Notes: generated by a model from the letters alone, not told the origin. Counted from the stretch's first letter, positions 1 through 8,178 are shown. The stretch is 32,309 nt of DNA from Clostridiales bacterium (GCA_012799455.1 JAAZLE010000022.1:1-32309), one strand, 5' to 3'. Program-made: numbers and translations.

Positions 1-599
1 ATAGTTGTAAGACTATCTGGGAGTGATATCTCAGTTAAACTCGTGCACCCATAAAAAGCAGAGTCACCAATAGTGGTAATACCCTCAGGGAGAGCCACTC
101 TTGAGAGTTTCGGACAGTTATAAAAAATTCCAAGCCTTAATGTATCAACATTTTCCGATATGTTTACGGTCTCAAGGTTTGGACATTGCTGAAAAGCGTA
201 TTCGCCAATCCACGAAATAGAATTGGCCATAGTAACCGATTTTAACACCGGATGCAATGAAACCCCGCTATCTGGAATAAATTTCATACCATCAGATAAG
301 ACTAGTTCTTCTAAATCTTTCGCATCATCAAAAATACCAGCTTTAAAAGAAACAACAGGCTTACCTTCACACATAGATGGAACTACTATTCTTGTCTCTT
401 TTTTACAAGAACCTACTCCAACTACCGTATATCCTTCTCCATCCTCGTTAAGAGCAAACTAAAGACCCTCGCTCTCTACGATATCTCCACCTTCATCTTT
501 AGGTTTAGGACTGCAAGAAATTCTTGGCAAAAAACATGCACTTAAAACCGTACTGACTAGTAGAACAAATACTAAACAAAATAAAATTGCCTTTCCCAT
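1..599 (-). pseudogene. BspA-like leucine-rich-repeat lipoprotein, interrupted by in-frame TAG (3' end outside window)
   Basis: Reading leftward from ATG 599 gives a lipoprotein signal peptide (MGKAILF..., lipobox LSAC, Cys22) and a short linker, then TAG at codon 47 (459-461). The same frame continues open to the window edge. It encodes the BspA-type leader strand (LNEDGEGYTVVG...) and then LRR_5 repeats (IGEYAF..CPNLETV, LSRVALPEGITTIGDSAF). Proteins of this family are surface-anchored and often bind host or matrix ligands. A good SD (CGGAGAA) precedes the ATG and an extended -10 lies upstream, so expression signals are intact. The stop sits where relatives usually have a charged residue (GL-x-F), so a GAG or AAG to TAG change is the simplest reading. 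No convincing internal restart was seen. A base-calling error cannot be excluded. Confidence 0.8.
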
Positions 600-610
600 A
601 ATGTTCTCCG

Positions 611-636
611 CATAACTTACTGAAACTCAAGTTATG
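611..636 (-). promoter_or_regulatory. Leader hairpin of the BspA-like gene
   Basis: An inverted repeat CATAACTT / AAGTTATG (611-618 and 629-636, 10-nt loop) lies just upstream of the SD of the lipoprotein gene, inside the predicted transcript. It has no T tract, so it is not a terminator. It could be an operator or an mRNA-stabilising stem. Confidence 0.4.
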
Positions 637-674
637 TAACAGATTAGATGTTAGGAATCTTATATATTAGTTTG

Positions 675-683
675 ATTATATCA
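675..683 (-). promoter_or_regulatory. Extended -10 promoter of the BspA-like gene
   Basis: On the minus strand TGA-TATAAT gives a perfect -10 at 675-680 with the TGn extension. No good -35 is present, which fits an extended -10 promoter. It lies about 75 nt upstream of the ATG at 599. Confidence 0.6.
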
Positions 684-738
684 CATTATTGGTGTATGTT
701 TTGCGAAAATCTTACGAAACACTTTATACATCAAAACC

Positions 739-761
739 AGCGCTACGCTAAATGTAGCACT
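739..761 (-). terminator. Possible terminator of the pth-dsrE end
   Basis: An 8-bp stem with one G-U pair (739-746 with 754-761, 7-nt loop) lies about 30 nt past the stop of the DsrE-like gene. The T tract on the minus side is short (GGTTTTG), so termination may be inefficient. Confidence 0.45.
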
Positions 762-792
762 TTAAAAATGGATTCTAAAATATGCTGTCTTT

Positions 793-1131
793 TTAAAAAA
801 CTAAAACTTCGTATCCTTTTTCAACATACGGCCTGACGCCAGCATGGTTAAACATATCAGAAATTAGTGGTAGTCCAAGCTTTTTAATCTCTTCTTCAAC
901 CCCAAGAGTCCTTGAACACGCTAAACATACTCCATCAACTAGTCCTTTATCAAGTGCTTTTTTGTATAATGGATTTTTTTCAGCATATAGTACGGGTGGT
1001 AATGTTACCGACTTTCCTTCAAAAACAATTTTTACCTCATGTCCTTTTTCGTTTAAATCCAAAGCATTTAAAAGGGCATGTATAAAACACATCTTTTCAC
1101 CGTTCATTGCATAAATTAAAAACTTTTTCAT
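793..1131 (-). CDS. DsrE-family small protein
   Basis: This 112-aa soluble protein has a typical DsrE/DsrF-like fold pattern: start strand KKFLIYAMNGEKM, amphipathic helix, EVKIVFEGKSV strand, and a cysteine-containing segment (GVCLACSRTLGV, about residues 67-78). Relatives are predicted sulfur-carrier or sulfur-relay-like proteins. The Cys-x-x-Cys pair (CLAC) is the likely functional centre. It starts 30 nt after pth and is probably co-transcribed with it. The substrate is unknown. It could equally be a stand-alone DsrE protein of unknown role, as most clostridial members are. Confidence 0.75.
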   Translation of the reverse strand: MKKFLIYAMNGEKMCFIHALLNALDLNEKGHEVKIVFEGKSVTLPPVLYAEKNPLYKKALDKGLVDGVCLACSRTLGVEEEIKKLGLPLISDMFNHAGVRPYVEKGYEVLVF

Positions 1132-1161
1132 ACCTTTTCTCCTTTGCTTATATTGCGTTTA

Positions 1162-1761
1162 TTATTCTTTATCTTCCTCAGCAGAAACCTCTTCTGTTTT
1201 TCCAATCTTGCTCGTTTCTCTCATTAATTTGTTAAAGTCTTTCCTGTAAATGTATTGCTGTAATAACTTTGCTAGCTTTTCAATACTTTCATCGAATTTT
1301 TCCTTTTCTTCTTCTTTTATGTCTGCAAGTACAAAGTCTTTTAAAACCCTGTCGTTTTTACCAATGCCTACCCGTATCCTTTTAAAGTTCTGGTTTTGTA
1401 TGTGTTCGATTATATTTTTCATACCATTGTGTGTACCAGCGCTTCCGTTGACTCTAGCTCTGACAGTATATTTTTCAATATCAATGTCGTCAAAAACAAC
1501 TATAATTTCTGACACGTCTGCTTGGTGTTTTTTCATTAAGCATTTAACCGCCTCGCCTGAAAGATTCATAAATGTTTGTGGTTTAGCTAAAACAACCTTT
1601 TCACCCTTGATTGAAAAAGATGCGACAAGAGAATTACACTCCCTTTTTTTGATGTCTTTTTTTAATATCTCGGCTAGCTTATCCAAAACCATAAACCCCA
1701 TATTATGGTATGTGTTTGCATACTCTTCTGTGGGATTACCAAGACCTATAATTAATATCAT
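1162..1761 (-). CDS. pth: Peptidyl-tRNA hydrolase
   Basis: Hydrolyses the ester bond of peptidyl-tRNAs released from stalled ribosomes and so recycles tRNA in the cytoplasm. The 199-aa protein has the family signatures: GLGNPTEEYANTYHN at the N terminus with Asn10 and catalytic His19, KPQTFMNLSGEAV with Asn66, and VVFDDIDI with Asp91-92 followed by GSAGTHNGMKNI (Asn112). Length is slightly above the usual 185-195 aa because of an acidic tail (EEVSAEEDKE). A 175-bp gap holding an extended -10 separates it from tadA upstream, so it may have its own promoter. The DsrE-like gene follows. Confidence 0.97.
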   Translation of the reverse strand: MILIIGLGNPTEEYANTYHNMGFMVLDKLAEILKKDIKKRECNSLVASFSIKGEKVVLAKPQTFMNLSGEAVKCLMKKHQADVSEIIVVFDDIDIEKYTVRARVNGSAGTHNGMKNIIEHIQNQNFKRIRVGIGKNDRVLKDFVLADIKEEEKEKFDESIEKLAKLLQQYIYRKDFNKLMRETSKIGKTEEVSAEEDKE

Positions 1762-1936
1762 ATTTCACCAACTAACCTATACTAGTTTTAATTTTGTACT
1801 ACCTAAATAATATATCATGCAAACACGCATTCTTTCCACTATCAATTCCCTGCACGGTATCTTTGTCACAGTTCCAAGAATGGGTATATTACCATAAACT
1901 CAATAAATACAATTGTGGAGAGCCGCTATTTGCGTG
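1762..1936. other. Noncoding gap between tadA and pth
   Basis: No gene was found. It holds a minus-strand extended -10 (TGA-TATATT, -10 at 1809-1814) suited to pth, and a 7-bp inverted repeat CATTCTT/AAGAATG (1828-1834 and 1876-1882). The position next to tadA is where Bacillota often carry the SRP RNA, but the conserved SRP core and GGAA loop are absent. Confidence 0.5.
1809..1817 (-). promoter_or_regulatory. Possible extended -10 promoter of pth
   Basis: TGA-TATATT on the minus strand, about 50 nt upstream of the pth ATG. No clear -35. It matches the extended -10 style of other promoters in the window. Confidence 0.4.
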
Positions 1937-2392
1937 CTACTTCTTTTGTCGCTTCCCTTTAAAAAAATCTGATAGTATTTGACCACACTCTTTTTCAAGA
2001 ACACCATTTTCAAATTCGATGTTATGGTTAAAAAGCCCAGGTGCCAGCAAGTTGACAACACTGCCCGCACAGCCGCTTTTAGGATCCATAGTTCCAACAT
2101 ATAGTTTCCTAATTCTAGAGTTAATCATTCCACCAACACACATTGCACAAGGCTCTAAGGTTACATACATATCGCAATCCTCAAGCCACCAAGAGCCCAA
2201 TTCTTTTGCTGCTTTTGATAAACACACCATCTCCGCATGCTTAGTAGCATCCTTATGTTTTTCTTTTTCATTATGAGCTCTAGCTATAATTTTATCATCC
2301 TTTACAATAACAGCGCCAACAGGGACTTCATCTAAGTCCCTTCCTTTTAGTGCTTCTTTTATTGCCTCTTGCATGAACTCTTCTTTACTCAT
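1937..2392 (-). CDS. tadA: tRNA-specific adenosine deaminase TadA
   Basis: Zinc-dependent deaminase that converts A34 of tRNA-Arg(ACG) to inosine, needed to read CGN codons. The 151-aa protein carries the cytidine/deoxycytidylate deaminase zinc motifs: HAE (His52, catalytic Glu54) and PCAMC (Cys82, Cys85). Residues DEVPVGAVIVKDDKIIARAHNE match the conserved N-terminal core. The lysine/arginine-rich tail (FFKGKRQKK) is common in TadA and may contact tRNA. It lies 64 nt after rlmH, same strand, so co-transcription is likely. Confidence 0.96.
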   Translation of the reverse strand: MSKEEFMQEAIKEALKGRDLDEVPVGAVIVKDDKIIARAHNEKEKHKDATKHAEMVCLSKAAKELGSWWLEDCDMYVTLEPCAMCVGGMINSRIRKLYVGTMDPKSGCAGSVVNLLAPGLFNHNIEFENGVLEKECGQILSDFFKGKRQKK

Positions 2393-2456
2393 TTTCTCTA
2401 TTTCTCCAGTTTTTACACCAGACCTACAACAGTAATTATTTTGATTTTAATTATAC

Positions 2457-2918
2457 TTATTTATGGTAGTTTTCTTTATTCATAATTGTGCCTGCTCTAT
2501 ATATTTGCTCCATTAGTATTAACCTTACCATTTGGTGAGGATATGTTACTTTCCCAAATGATATTATTTTGTCCGCAGACCCTTTTACTTGATCTGACAC
2601 CCCGTGAGACCCTCCGATTATGAAGGTTATCTCAGATGTCCCTTTAATAGCATAGTCTTCAATAAATGAGCTTATTTCTTCGCTAGAAACCATATCTCCT
2701 TGAATATCTAAAAGCACTATTTTCCCTCTAGTTTTACTTAATATTGCTTCTCCTTCTTGTGCTTTTATTACTTCGATATTTTTGGAACTAGAGTATTCGT
2801 TTACCTCTATGATGCTCAGATTATAATATCTTTGCATCCTTTTAGAGTACTCTGAAATAGCATCCTTCCAGTACTTTTCCTTTAGTTTTCCTACTGCTAC
2901 AATATTAATCCGTATCAC
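2457..2918 (-). CDS. rlmH: 23S rRNA (pseudouridine1915-N3)-methyltransferase RlmH
   Basis: SPOUT-class methyltransferase that methylates pseudouridine 1915 in helix 69 of 23S rRNA on the assembled ribosome. The 153-aa length fits the family (about 155-160). Visible signatures are VAVGKLKEKYW near the start, the SAM-binding knot segment FIIGGSHGVSD (100-109), FGKVTYPHQMVRLILMEQIYRA, and the invariant C-terminal YHK. The start is GTG at 2918, chosen because AAGGA lies 7 nt upstream. It keeps the common Bacillota proximity to walJ, but two CPBP protease genes sit between them. Confidence 0.96.
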   Translation of the reverse strand: MIRINIVAVGKLKEKYWKDAISEYSKRMQRYYNLSIIEVNEYSSSKNIEVIKAQEGEAILSKTRGKIVLLDIQGDMVSSEEISSFIEDYAIKGTSEITFIIGGSHGVSDQVKGSADKIISFGKVTYPHQMVRLILMEQIYRAGTIMNKENYHK

Positions 2919-3002
2919 AAATTTTTCCTTGCTTTTTAGTATAGTTGTTTGCTAATAACGTGTTTAACTTTAATCTTTTTAATTTGCTTCTTAAAAAATG
3001 GC

Positions 3003-4178
3003 TTACGGCCTAAACCTAAATACGAATGTTAAAATAGTAAATATTCCCGCACCTACTAGGGCTATTAACACGGGGAGATACTCCGTCTGTAGCATTACCG
3101 CCTTAACACCACCATTTTTAACAGCATTTTTAAAGTGCAGTTGTTTTGCTTTTTGTACCGCCTGCACTATTTCTAAAGTAATTTGTTTTTTCTCTTCTTC
3201 TGTTAAAACCTCTGGCCCATATACTTCCAATAATTCCCTAGCTTGCGAAGGAGCTGGTGTGATGCGGATTGTTGCAACCCCAGCACCTGGCCCATCAATT
3301 TCTTCTCTTTTAGGCCTTGCCTGAACCTTAAACTGTCTTAATAAAAACCCTAGGATAAGCGCAGCACCTACAATAGCTATTAAAAAGTTTATACTGCTAC
3401 TATACATCGAGCTTTCTAAAGAACTAATAAACCTACTAAACCCATCCGTTTTTTGTTCGGCATAATTGGTTATAGTAACTAAAAAGTTATTCATAAAGTG
3501 AATTATCATAGCTGGCACTATGCTTCCTGACTTGACTGCTACAAATGTTAAAATAAGTCCTGCTACTGCAGCTGGCATAAGTTGTGGAACATTTTGGTGC
3601 AACACGCCGAAACTAAGACCTATGAGGATTATTTTAAACCTATCTGTTTTGTCTCTAAAGATGCTAAGTAAAAGTCCTCTATCTGAAATCTCTTCAAAGA
3701 TTGCTGGAAGCATACAAGTAGTAATAATTTCCATAACTAGTATCTCTGGCGTTCTATATAAGACGCCCACAGGATTCGGATACTGATATCCTATTGCAGT
3801 TAAGAAGTTATACCAAAGTCCCGATACTCCCGAATTGACTATATACATGCAGATGCCGATGATAAATGCCATAGCATATACATTAGGCGATAGTTTTACA
3901 TTGAGTTTAAAGTCATGAATTAGTTCTTGATTACTCCCTTTTATCATTATTTTATATAACCCAAGAGGAACTATGCCCATAACCCCTACCTGCATAGCAA
4001 ATGAGAAAACCCAAGAACTAACATTATCCGACATAACCAAGTTTGCAAAGATTGCTCTCAAAACCATAAGACCAATAACGGTTATGGCAAAAATTATAGA
4101 TAGTCTAAATGTGCGCTTCCCATTTTCTATAGGTAATTGTTCATTATTTTGGTTTTTTCTTGCTTTTAATGTTTTCAT
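3003..4178 (-). CDS. CPBP-family intramembrane metalloprotease (Abi/Rce1-like), copy A
   Basis: This 391-aa polytopic membrane protein has all CPBP (CAAX protease and bacteriocin-processing) motifs: EExxxR as FEEISDR (Glu162, Glu163, Arg167), FxxxH (Phe190, His194) and HxxxN (His227, Asn231). Together these form the metal-binding active site in the membrane. About eight hydrophobic segments are visible. Before the last one lies an unusual hydrophilic stretch of about 85 residues (after QARPKREEID), probably cytosolic. Family roles include prenyl-protein processing, bacteriocin immunity and lipid-linked functions. The substrate here is unknown. It lies 102 nt downstream of paralogue B and upstream of rlmH. 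Confidence 0.9.
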   Translation of the reverse strand: MKTLKARKNQNNEQLPIENGKRTFRLSIIFAITVIGLMVLRAIFANLVMSDNVSSWVFSFAMQVGVMGIVPLGLYKIMIKGSNQELIHDFKLNVKLSPNVYAMAFIIGICMYIVNSGVSGLWYNFLTAIGYQYPNPVGVLYRTPEILVMEIITTCMLPAIFEEISDRGLLLSIFRDKTDRFKIILIGLSFGVLHQNVPQLMPAAVAGLILTFVAVKSGSIVPAMIIHFMNNFLVTITNYAEQKTDGFSRFISSLESSMYSSSINFLIAIVGAALILGFLLRQFKVQARPKREEIDGPGAGVATIRITPAPSQARELLEVYGPEVLTEEEKKQITLEIVQAVQKAKQLHFKNAVKNGGVKAVMLQTEYLPVLIALVGAGIFTILTFVFRFRP

Positions 4179-4280
4179 CTTTCTCTATCTGAATTAACTT
4201 TATGTAGTTTTGCGTATTAATACATGCGCGTTTTTCTATAATACAACATTACTGATTATTTTAAAAGTTATTACTTAATC

Positions 4281-5381
4281 TTATTCAAAAAAGTCTATGG
4301 GCATATTAGCGACAACTGATGTTACAACCATACTAATTATCATAATTAAGGTGCAAAATAAACATATTGCTAAGATGCTTATATCTACTAGTTTACTAGG
4401 CTTTTTCTTTAAGTTATCTAGAGCTTTATCTATTATCTTATCTTCTTCAGCAGGATCTTCTTTGTTAGTTCCAGTATATAAAACTTCTTTGTATCCGCTA
4501 TCAAGACCATATATTTGCGATAATTTCTCTTCTGTTTGTAGTAAGTCTTGTCTATCAGATTCTTTAGATTTCTTTTCTTCAGCTGCTTTTTCCGCATCTT
4601 TTTCACTCAGCCTTCTGAACAAGATTAAACATCCAACAAGAACTACAAAACCAACAACCATCATTATCACCATCGTAATAATTGATGTTTTACTCATATC
4701 TGCAAGAGAACTATACCATTCACTTAAAATTAGAAGTACTCCTATTATGTTATTGGTCATGTGAATAGCTATCGCGTACCAGATATTATCTGTTTTTAAT
4801 ACAATGTAAGCAAGCAATGCTCCAACTATAAACTGATGAACAAGTTGTGCTACATTCATATGAGCAAGCGCAAAAACTGTTGCATTTACTAAAACAGCAT
4901 ATACCATTCCACGGTTTTTTATAGCTGACAGCACAACCCCTCTAAAGTATATTTCCTCAACTATCGGAGGCACTATCCCAATTAAAATAATTGCTCCAAT
5001 AAAAACACCTGCATTCTTTGTTAAATCGGGGAAAGGTACATTAAGTTCAATATTTAGTGATTCCATTAAGACAGCAAACCCGCTCAACAGCAAAGTGTTT
5101 TGCGCAAGTAATGCTACTGCTATAATTGGCATAAGCGCTAAAATCAACCAATTAATTTTTCTCTTTTTAATTGGTACTGCATCAAAAAAATCTAACCTTT
5201 GCATTTGGACTATAAATAAAACTGCAATAGCAAGCGCTAGCTGAGAAAATCCATAATTTAGTAAAACTGCAAGTTCTTTATTCTGCAAAAATATAGTGAC
5301 AAGCGAAAACAAAGTTGCTAATATCGTCTGCACTATAAATATAAAAAGCACATGTTTAGTTTCTATTTTTTTTCGCTCCAT
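4281..5381 (-). CDS. CPBP-family intramembrane metalloprotease, copy B
   Basis: This 366-aa polytopic membrane protein is a paralogue of the next gene downstream. The motifs are intact: VEEIYFRG (Glu142, Glu143, Arg147), FALAH (Phe170, His174) and HMTNN (His207, Asn211). It too has a long charged segment between the last two membrane spans (KDAEKAAEEKKSKESD..., about residues 260-330), so this layout is shared by both copies. SD AAGGAG sits 7 nt before the ATG. It lies 41 nt after walJ. In Bacillus the walJ-rlmH interval carries the HtrC serine protease; here it carries the two CPBP proteases. Substrate unknown. Confidence 0.9.
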   Translation of the reverse strand: MERKKIETKHVLFIFIVQTILATLFSLVTIFLQNKELAVLLNYGFSQLALAIAVLFIVQMQRLDFFDAVPIKKRKINWLILALMPIIAVALLAQNTLLLSGFAVLMESLNIELNVPFPDLTKNAGVFIGAIILIGIVPPIVEEIYFRGVVLSAIKNRGMVYAVLVNATVFALAHMNVAQLVHQFIVGALLAYIVLKTDNIWYAIAIHMTNNIIGVLLILSEWYSSLADMSKTSIITMVIMMVVGFVVLVGCLILFRRLSEKDAEKAAEEKKSKESDRQDLLQTEEKLSQIYGLDSGYKEVLYTGTNKEDPAEEDKIIDKALDNLKKKPSKLVDISILAICLFCTLIMIISMVVTSVVANMPIDFFE

Positions 5382-5422
5382 TTGATGTCTCCTTATAGAT
5401 TAGTTGTTTTTAACTTGTTGGT

Positions 5423-6214
5423 TTAATAGCATTTTGAAAGCACTGTGGCAGTTACAGTATGCTGAACTGCTATACAAGCCATATAGTCTTTCCCTTCTTC
5501 TGCGCCTGCCTTTTTCATAACATTATCAAGCGCTTCTCTTGCCTTTGTTATAGTGTTATTGTTTTCACTTAAGTGTCCTAAAATAAACTGTTTAGGTCCC
5601 GATTCTATTATTTCCAAAATAGCCTTTGAGCAGCTGCTGTTTGACAAATGCCCTGTATCAGAGGCAATTCTCCTTTTTAAAAACACAGGATATGGACCAT
5701 TTTTAAGCATAGTTTCATCATAGTTGCTTTCAATCATTATAAGGTCCGAATCTTTAGCGAGAGCCTTTATTTCTAGTGTCATATGTCCTAAATCTGTTGC
5801 ATATAAAGCCTTAGAGTTTTTGTCTGCAAAGGCATACCCTACAGGATCTACCGCATCATGCGGAATCCTAAAAGGCAACACATCAATCCCTCCAATATTA
5901 AACCCTCTCATATCCACAACGCGACCATTAACAGGACCAATGGATCTATCAATTTCAACAAGTGTTTTTTGCGTTGCATATATTGGAATATTGCACATCT
6001 TAGAAAGCGTATGTACACATTTCACATGGTCGGTATGCTCATGAGTAATAATTACAGCCTCAATTTCCTCTGGCTTAACATCTACTAAAGCTAGTTTTTC
6101 AGTAATGCCTTTATAGCTAAAACCACAGTCAATCAAAAACTTATGTCTTTCGTTAGACACCAAAATAGAATTACCTTTACTACCGCTCCCAAGTGGGGTA
6201 AATGAAATTGCCAT
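5423..6214 (-). CDS. walJ: MBL-fold metallohydrolase, WalJ/YycJ family
   Basis: This 263-aa metallo-beta-lactamase-fold protein has the WalJ/YycJ N terminus (FTPLGSGSKGNSILV), the metal motif THEHTDH (His58, His60, Asp62, His63) and a later H-A-V and GHLS pair (DTGHLSNSSC, ILGHLSENNN) supplying further ligands. In Bacillota WalJ is linked to the WalKR cell-wall system and proposed to coordinate division with replication. Related proteins are 5'-3' DNA exonuclease-like. The walRK genes are not in this window. Start ATG 6214 is preceded by AAGGG. It lies 52 nt after the DUF2156 gene. Confidence 0.9.
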   Translation of the reverse strand: MAISFTPLGSGSKGNSILVSNERHKFLIDCGFSYKGITEKLALVDVKPEEIEAVIITHEHTDHVKCVHTLSKMCNIPIYATQKTLVEIDRSIGPVNGRVVDMRGFNIGGIDVLPFRIPHDAVDPVGYAFADKNSKALYATDLGHMTLEIKALAKDSDLIMIESNYDETMLKNGPYPVFLKRRIASDTGHLSNSSCSKAILEIIESGPKQFILGHLSENNNTITKAREALDNVMKKAGAEEGKDYMACIAVQHTVTATVLSKCY

Positions 6215-6266
6215 GTATTTCCCTTATATAATTGAAGTGTATAATTATCCCAGTTATTCCTTTGAA

Positions 6267-7256
6267 TTACTTTTGTTTTTTCTGTTTCTTCTTTTTGTTT
6301 TTCTCGCACTCCGGACAATCACAACAACAGACACCATCTTTTGCTAATGCAGTGTATAAATTTGCCATGGCGACAGGTCTATAATCTCGCTTCGCTTTTC
6401 TAAGCCCTTTTATACCTAAATCTTCTTGTTTATTTATATATCTGACCTCTTCACTATCAAAGTGTGCTTTGCAGTATAGATTATCAATCATTGCATAAAT
6501 TCCACGATATTCAGTATTCCCTTTTTGAAAATATATACCACCAATTCCGTTTGGTAAAATTTCTCCCGCTACAAATCCTTGAATTTTACCGTCTATTAAG
6601 AGCACGTCTGCTTTAACGTTAAAATACTCATAGTCATCTAAAATTCTATTTATTGCAACTATCTCTAATTCCGAGTTATTGTCAATAAACTCTTTTTTCT
6701 TTTCTTTAATGTCTGCTTCTGCTATTTTAGCTTCTCTATCTTCTTTATTTAAATTAAATAAGTCAATAATTCCTTGTCTGTCTTCATCGCTTCCATTGTA
6801 TGGTCTATATTCATAGTTATACTTAAATCCGTTAATAAAATTCCTCTTGCCGTGGAACTTTTTACCCCTTAATGTTATTAAGTCTTCGGGGCTATAAAGA
6901 TATTCACTTCTTGACTCAAAAAGCTCTACCTCATACCCGCGTTCCTTTAAAATCTCTGCTTGCCACTCGCTTACTTGAACTATGAATTTTACGCCCTGGT
7001 TTTCTAAATAGCAAATCCCCTTTATAAAATCTTCTTTTCGTCTAACAAGCGGAGATATTATAACTCTTTTATTTCTTTTACAATCATAAGAAATAATTAA
7101 AAAGTCATCATCTACGTGTATACAGACATCCCTTGTATCTGGCCATGCAAATAGTGTGGTTTTTGAAAAAATTGTCTCATCATGAATTCCCGACTTTAAA
7201 AAGTCATAAATTAAATCGCCGTGTTTTTTAGTTAATAGTTCGCCTTTTTGTGCCAT
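6267..7256 (-). CDS. DUF2156 / LPG-synthase-C-like GNAT-fold protein with Cys-rich, Lys-rich tail
   Basis: This 329-aa soluble protein carries the family hallmark EYLYSPEDLITLRGKKFHGK at about residues 119-138 and a second acyltransferase-like domain (residues 200-300, GGIYFQKGN..., IKGLRKAKRDYRP). The fold is that of the catalytic half of lysylphosphatidylglycerol synthases, but without their membrane domain, so the substrate is unknown. The C terminus adds CCCDCPEC (310-317) followed by a lysine-rich tail. The ATG at 7256 is the only in-frame start here (a stop lies just upstream). Its SD is 25 nt away, with a small hairpin between. It is probably the first gene of the walJ operon. Confidence 0.85.
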   Translation of the reverse strand: MAQKGELLTKKHGDLIYDFLKSGIHDETIFSKTTLFAWPDTRDVCIHVDDDFLIISYDCKRNKRVIISPLVRRKEDFIKGICYLENQGVKFIVQVSEWQAEILKERGYEVELFESRSEYLYSPEDLITLRGKKFHGKRNFINGFKYNYEYRPYNGSDEDRQGIIDLFNLNKEDREAKIAEADIKEKKKEFIDNNSELEIVAINRILDDYEYFNVKADVLLIDGKIQGFVAGEILPNGIGGIYFQKGNTEYRGIYAMIDNLYCKAHFDSEEVRYINKQEDLGIKGLRKAKRDYRPVAMANLYTALAKDGVCCCDCPECEKNKKKKQKKQK

Positions 7257-7263
7257 TTTTTAC

Positions 7264-7287
7264 AGGTATTACTACCTATCTCCTCCT
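7264..7287 (-). promoter_or_regulatory. SD plus hairpin between SD and start codon of the DUF2156 gene
   Basis: Reading the minus strand, AGGAGG (7282-7287) is followed by AGGTA-GTAA-TACCT (7264-7277), a 5-bp stem with a GNRA-type loop, then GTAAAAA and ATG. Folding the stem out shortens the SD-to-start distance from 25 to about 11 nt, close to a working spacing. Confidence 0.5.
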
Positions 7288-7323
7288 ATATTTGGTTTAT
7301 CGTATTTATTATTTATCTAAACC

Positions 7324-8178
7324 TTATTTATCGTTAGATATTTGCTTTGTAATATCGCCTATCAACCTACCTAAATCTATTGCATTTTTAGATGTTACAA
7401 CTGGTTTTCCTGTTTTTTCTTCAATGGATGCTTTTGCATCTTTTGCTACACTACCACCTGCTTGGGCTGCTGATCTGTTTTCTTCTAAACCTTCTGGATG
7501 TTTTGCATCAATGATATCTTTTGTAGCAGTTTCTGCGAGCATGTTTAAAACAAGCTCCGTAGTAGACATATTATCTCTCAAACTTTCTTTTGTTAGACCT
7601 TTGAAAGTTTTGTATTTCTTTGTAGTCATACCGCTCCAAGCTTTAGTTATCTCATCCGTTAAAATTGCATACTCAAGCCCTTCTTTTACTCCATGGTCTT
7701 GCCAAGCATCGGTCAATTCTCTTCTTACGGATATTGCTTGTAGGCGCTGATTTATCCATTCTCTCGAATATCCCTTCTCTAGATATGTTCTTAACGCTCT
7801 ATCAATAGTGAGTTCCGGGTCCATGATTTCATCGATTCTTTCTTGCCCCACTTCCGCAAGCCACATCTTAAACGGCTCTGCTTTAGGAGAGGGGATTGAT
7901 TGGATTATTCGGAAAATGCCCTGCATATCTGCCACATCTGTAACATATTTTTTACCATCTCTCGATTCTAATTTCAGTTGTACGATTTTTCCGTACAACT
8001 GAAATGCACCTTCTTCATTTTTTAGTTTTTTCTTAAGATCACTCCAGTATCTGCGTGGATTTGAGCTTTCTGTAAGAATACCAACAACATCAACAACGGA
8101 AAAGTACCATTCTTCTTTTTCCTCATCCCATTTAGTTCTTATTTGTTTTCCATCAAATAATTTAATTTCGTTTTTCAC
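7324..8178 (-). CDS. Bro-N domain / DinD-like protein
   Basis: The 284-aa protein starts with a Bro-N (phage antirepressor-like) domain, about residues 1-110 (WYFSVVDVVGILTESSNPRRYWSDLKKKL). The conserved second half (ELTDAWQDHGVKEGLEYAIL, then LRDNMSTTELVLNMLAE) resembles DinD-type DNA-damage-inducible proteins. E. coli DinD is SOS-induced and acts on RecA filaments. That role is not shown for this branch, and relatives are usually labelled BRO-family protein. The start is GTG at 8178, supported by AAGGAG 9 nt upstream. It has its own promoter overlapped by an inverted repeat and no phage genes around it. Confidence 0.8.
   Translation of the reverse strand: MKNEIKLFDGKQIRTKWDEEKEEWYFSVVDVVGILTESSNPRRYWSDLKKKLKNEEGAFQLYGKIVQLKLESRDGKKYVTDVADMQGIFRIIQSIPSPKAEPFKMWLAEVGQERIDEIMDPELTIDRALRTYLEKGYSREWINQRLQAISVRRELTDAWQDHGVKEGLEYAILTDEITKAWSGMTTKKYKTFKGLTKESLRDNMSTTELVLNMLAETATKDIIDAKHPEGLEENRSAAQAGGSVAKDAKASIEEKTGKPVVTSKNAIDLGRLIGDITKQISNDK

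Noticed and set aside
459-461. UAG read as an amino acid (pyrrolysine or amber suppression)
   Set aside because: TAG ends other genes in the window at their normal length, and no pyl genes are seen.
1250-1810. 186-codon plus-strand open frame over pth
   Set aside because: It is antisense to a clear Pth with all catalytic residues and has no SD or family resemblance.
1762-1936. SRP RNA next to tadA
   Set aside because: Position and size are suggestive, but the conserved core (CAGG...GGAAG.AGCAG) is absent on both strands.
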